Assembly (NCBI GenBank): GCA_012519365.1
Contig: JAAYQH010000418.1
Location: 1 to 8,515, forward strand
Length of the DNA stretch: 8,515 nt
Reading direction: 5' to 3'
Origin: Planctomycetota bacterium
Lineage (GTDB): Bacteria; Planctomycetota; Phycisphaerae; Sedimentisphaerales; Anaerohalosphaeraceae
The position numbers were made by a program, and so were the translations under genes. Of this stretch, positions 7,793-8,515 are shown in pieces. The first letter of the stretch is position 1; every line of letters starts with the position of its first letter. The notes under the pieces are model-generated. The model was not told the origin of the DNA, ran no database searches, and was given only the letters and a program-made list of their open reading frames with translations.

Positions 7793-7798
7793 CTCTCC
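7793..7798 (-). promoter_or_regulatory. Strong ribosome binding site of mdh
   Basis: On the - strand GGAGAG precedes the ATG by three bases (five from GGAG). It is the clearest Shine-Dalgarno site in the window and fixes the mdh start at 7789. Confidence 0.75.
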
Positions 7799-7807
7799 AC
7801 ACGATAG

Positions 7808-7819
7808 AATAATGTTATT
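7808..7819. promoter_or_regulatory. AT-rich palindrome in the mdh leader
   Basis: AATAA-TG-TTATT is a perfect 5-bp inverted repeat about 20 bases upstream of the mdh start, between the ribosome site and a possible promoter. It could be an operator or merely an AT-rich chance palindrome. No known regulator site is recognised. Confidence 0.25.
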
Positions 7820-7842
7820 AACGGTGATCTCGACTATACCCT

Positions 7843-7873
7843 ATTTTACCACCGCTACTGCTCTGTCTGTCCT
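7843..7873 (-). promoter_or_regulatory. Possible sigma-70-type promoter for mdh
   Basis: On the - strand TAAAAT (7843-7848) matches the -10 consensus at five of six positions. AGGACA (7868-7873) matches the -35 consensus at four of six, but the 19-bp spacer is longer than ideal. A second -10-like TATAGT lies just downstream (7832-7837) without a -35. The 93-bp gap must hold a promoter unless mdh is read through from the glycosidase gene. Confidence 0.3.
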
Positions 7874-7874
7874 G

Positions 7875-7892
7875 TACTGAATCTACTGAATC
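7875..7892. repeat. Perfect 9-bp tandem duplication at the glycosidase stop codon
   Basis: TACTGAATC occurs twice in direct succession. On the - strand it reads Ile-Gln-stop, then Ile-Gln-Tyr, so the duplication spans the end of the gene at 7883-7885. It looks like a small replication-slippage duplication. Confidence 0.85.
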
Positions 7893-8515
7893 TTAACGAT
7901 ACGAAGGTCAAAAATACCTCCCGCTAAATTACCCGCATGCGGCTTAAAGGTAACAGTCACCTGCTGTTTGCCGCGTAGCATTTCAGAGGCAATAGGATAG
8001 CGCACAAAAATAAATTCGTCGCGATTCCACTTTCCCGTAATATTCTCTGTAATCAATTTTTGACCATCGATCAGAATATCAAAGGTGCGGTTGCCAGCCT
8101 CATTGCCCCAATAGCGTACTGCCAGTGCGAGCGGCTGATCGGGTTCAACACGCAGTTCATAACTGAACCAGCCCGGCGCCTCCGCATGTCGCCAGGAAAG
8201 ATTTTGAAAAACGCCTGTTTCGGACCTGACGGATTTAAAATTATGCTCGACTTCAGGCTGCTGTTCGGCGGGGATAACACGGTCAATTGTCATTCGGTCA
8301 AGCTGCAGCGATTCTTGCTGCTGAACACTCATCGCCGCCAACACCGCGTTATACTCTTCGGGAGAAACCACTCGCCAGTATATCATATAACGAGCATCGT
8401 GAATGCGATAAAATGGTTCGAGCACAAGATCTTGATAGGACTCGGGGCGAATCAGATCGGCGGCGGTCCATTGAAGAGGTTGTCCGGCCACGGGCTTAAC
8501 CTTTTCGGATATAGA
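7883..8515 (-). CDS. C-terminal part of a GH127-like (beta-L-arabinofuranosidase family) glycosidase
   Basis: The frame is open to the right edge, giving 210 C-terminal residues; a GTG at 8489-8491 is internal and not a likely start. The sequence begins with a linker, then LEPFYRIHDARYMIYW, followed by a segment with DRVIPAEQQPEVEH, WRHAEAPGWFSYEL, AVRYWGNEAGNRTFDILIDG and HAGNLAGGIFDLRIVKIQ at the end. This is the pattern I associate with the tail of GH127/DUF1680 proteins: the end of the beta-sandwich after the (alpha/alpha)6 catalytic barrel, plus an accessory beta-sandwich that resembles carbohydrate-binding modules. Such enzymes remove L-arabinofuranose or related sugars from plant or microbial glycans, and are often exported. 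The catalytic Cys/Glu and any signal peptide lie outside the window, so substrate and location are not visible. The stop falls within a 9-bp tandem repeat and is followed by the mdh leader 93 bp later. Confidence 0.75.
   Translation of the reverse strand, partial: SISEKVKPVAGQPLQWTAADLIRPESYQDLVLEPFYRIHDARYMIYWRVVSPEEYNAVLAAMSVQQQESLQLDRMTIDRVIPAEQQPEVEHNFKSVRSETGVFQNLSWRHAEAPGWFSYELRVEPDQPLALAVRYWGNEAGNRTFDILIDGQKLITENITGKWNRDEFIFVRYPIASEMLRGKQQVTVTFKPHAGNLAGGIFDLRIVKIQ

Noticed and set aside
8489..8491. GTG as the start of a separate 202-residue protein
   Set aside because: The frame stays open upstream to the window edge, and the sequence matches the C-terminal part of a longer glycosidase, so this is an internal valine codon.
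1..8515. CRISPR arrays, tRNA/rRNA genes, transposases, integrase or attachment sites
   Set aside because: I saw no spaced direct repeats, no cloverleaf-like segments in the few short gaps, and no mobile-element proteins; coding density is high and ordinary throughout.

Overview
The window looks like chromosomal DNA of a free-living bacterium, moderately GC-rich and densely coded. There are no tRNA or rRNA genes, insertion sequences or CRISPR arrays. My best guess at lineage is a planctomycete of the Phycisphaerae type. This rests only on the style of the gene families: a giant GT-C-like membrane protein with a large soluble tail, a GH127-type glycosidase tail with its accessory beta-sandwich, and weak Shine-Dalgarno sites on most genes. 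It is an inference and not a firm assignment.

Left part (1-6804, all + strand) is one compact gene run. It opens with the last 60 codons of a class I/II (aspartate-type) aminotransferase. That gene overlaps by 13 bp a 906-residue polytopic membrane protein with GT-C glycosyltransferase character. After a 51-bp gap comes a cytoplasmic family 2 glycosyltransferase of the polyprenyl-phosphate sugar synthase type, joined by an ATGA stop/start overlap to an alanine racemase. Then, 33 bp on, comes a 650-residue fusion protein. Its N-terminus is a gamma-glutamylcyclotransferase (GGCT/AIG2-like) domain, its middle is an unrecognised helical region, and its C-terminal part carries motifs that resemble the glutamate-cysteine-ligase/amidoligase fold. 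A strong GC hairpin overlaps the stop codon of this last gene.

Right part (6854-8515, - strand) converges on the first. It holds a complete LDH-like NAD-dependent malate dehydrogenase with a good ribosome binding site and its own 93-bp leader. Upstream of that is the C-terminal end of a protein resembling the tail of GH127 (beta-L-arabinofuranosidase-type) glycosidases, cut by the window edge.

Together, the two glycosyltransferases suggest lipid-linked sugar donor synthesis and extracytoplasmic transfer. Alanine racemase supplies D-alanine for peptidoglycan. An envelope role for the + strand run is therefore plausible. The most unusual item is the fusion of a gamma-glutamyl-cleaving domain with a probable amide-forming ligase domain in one polypeptide, in an apparent operon with alanine racemase.
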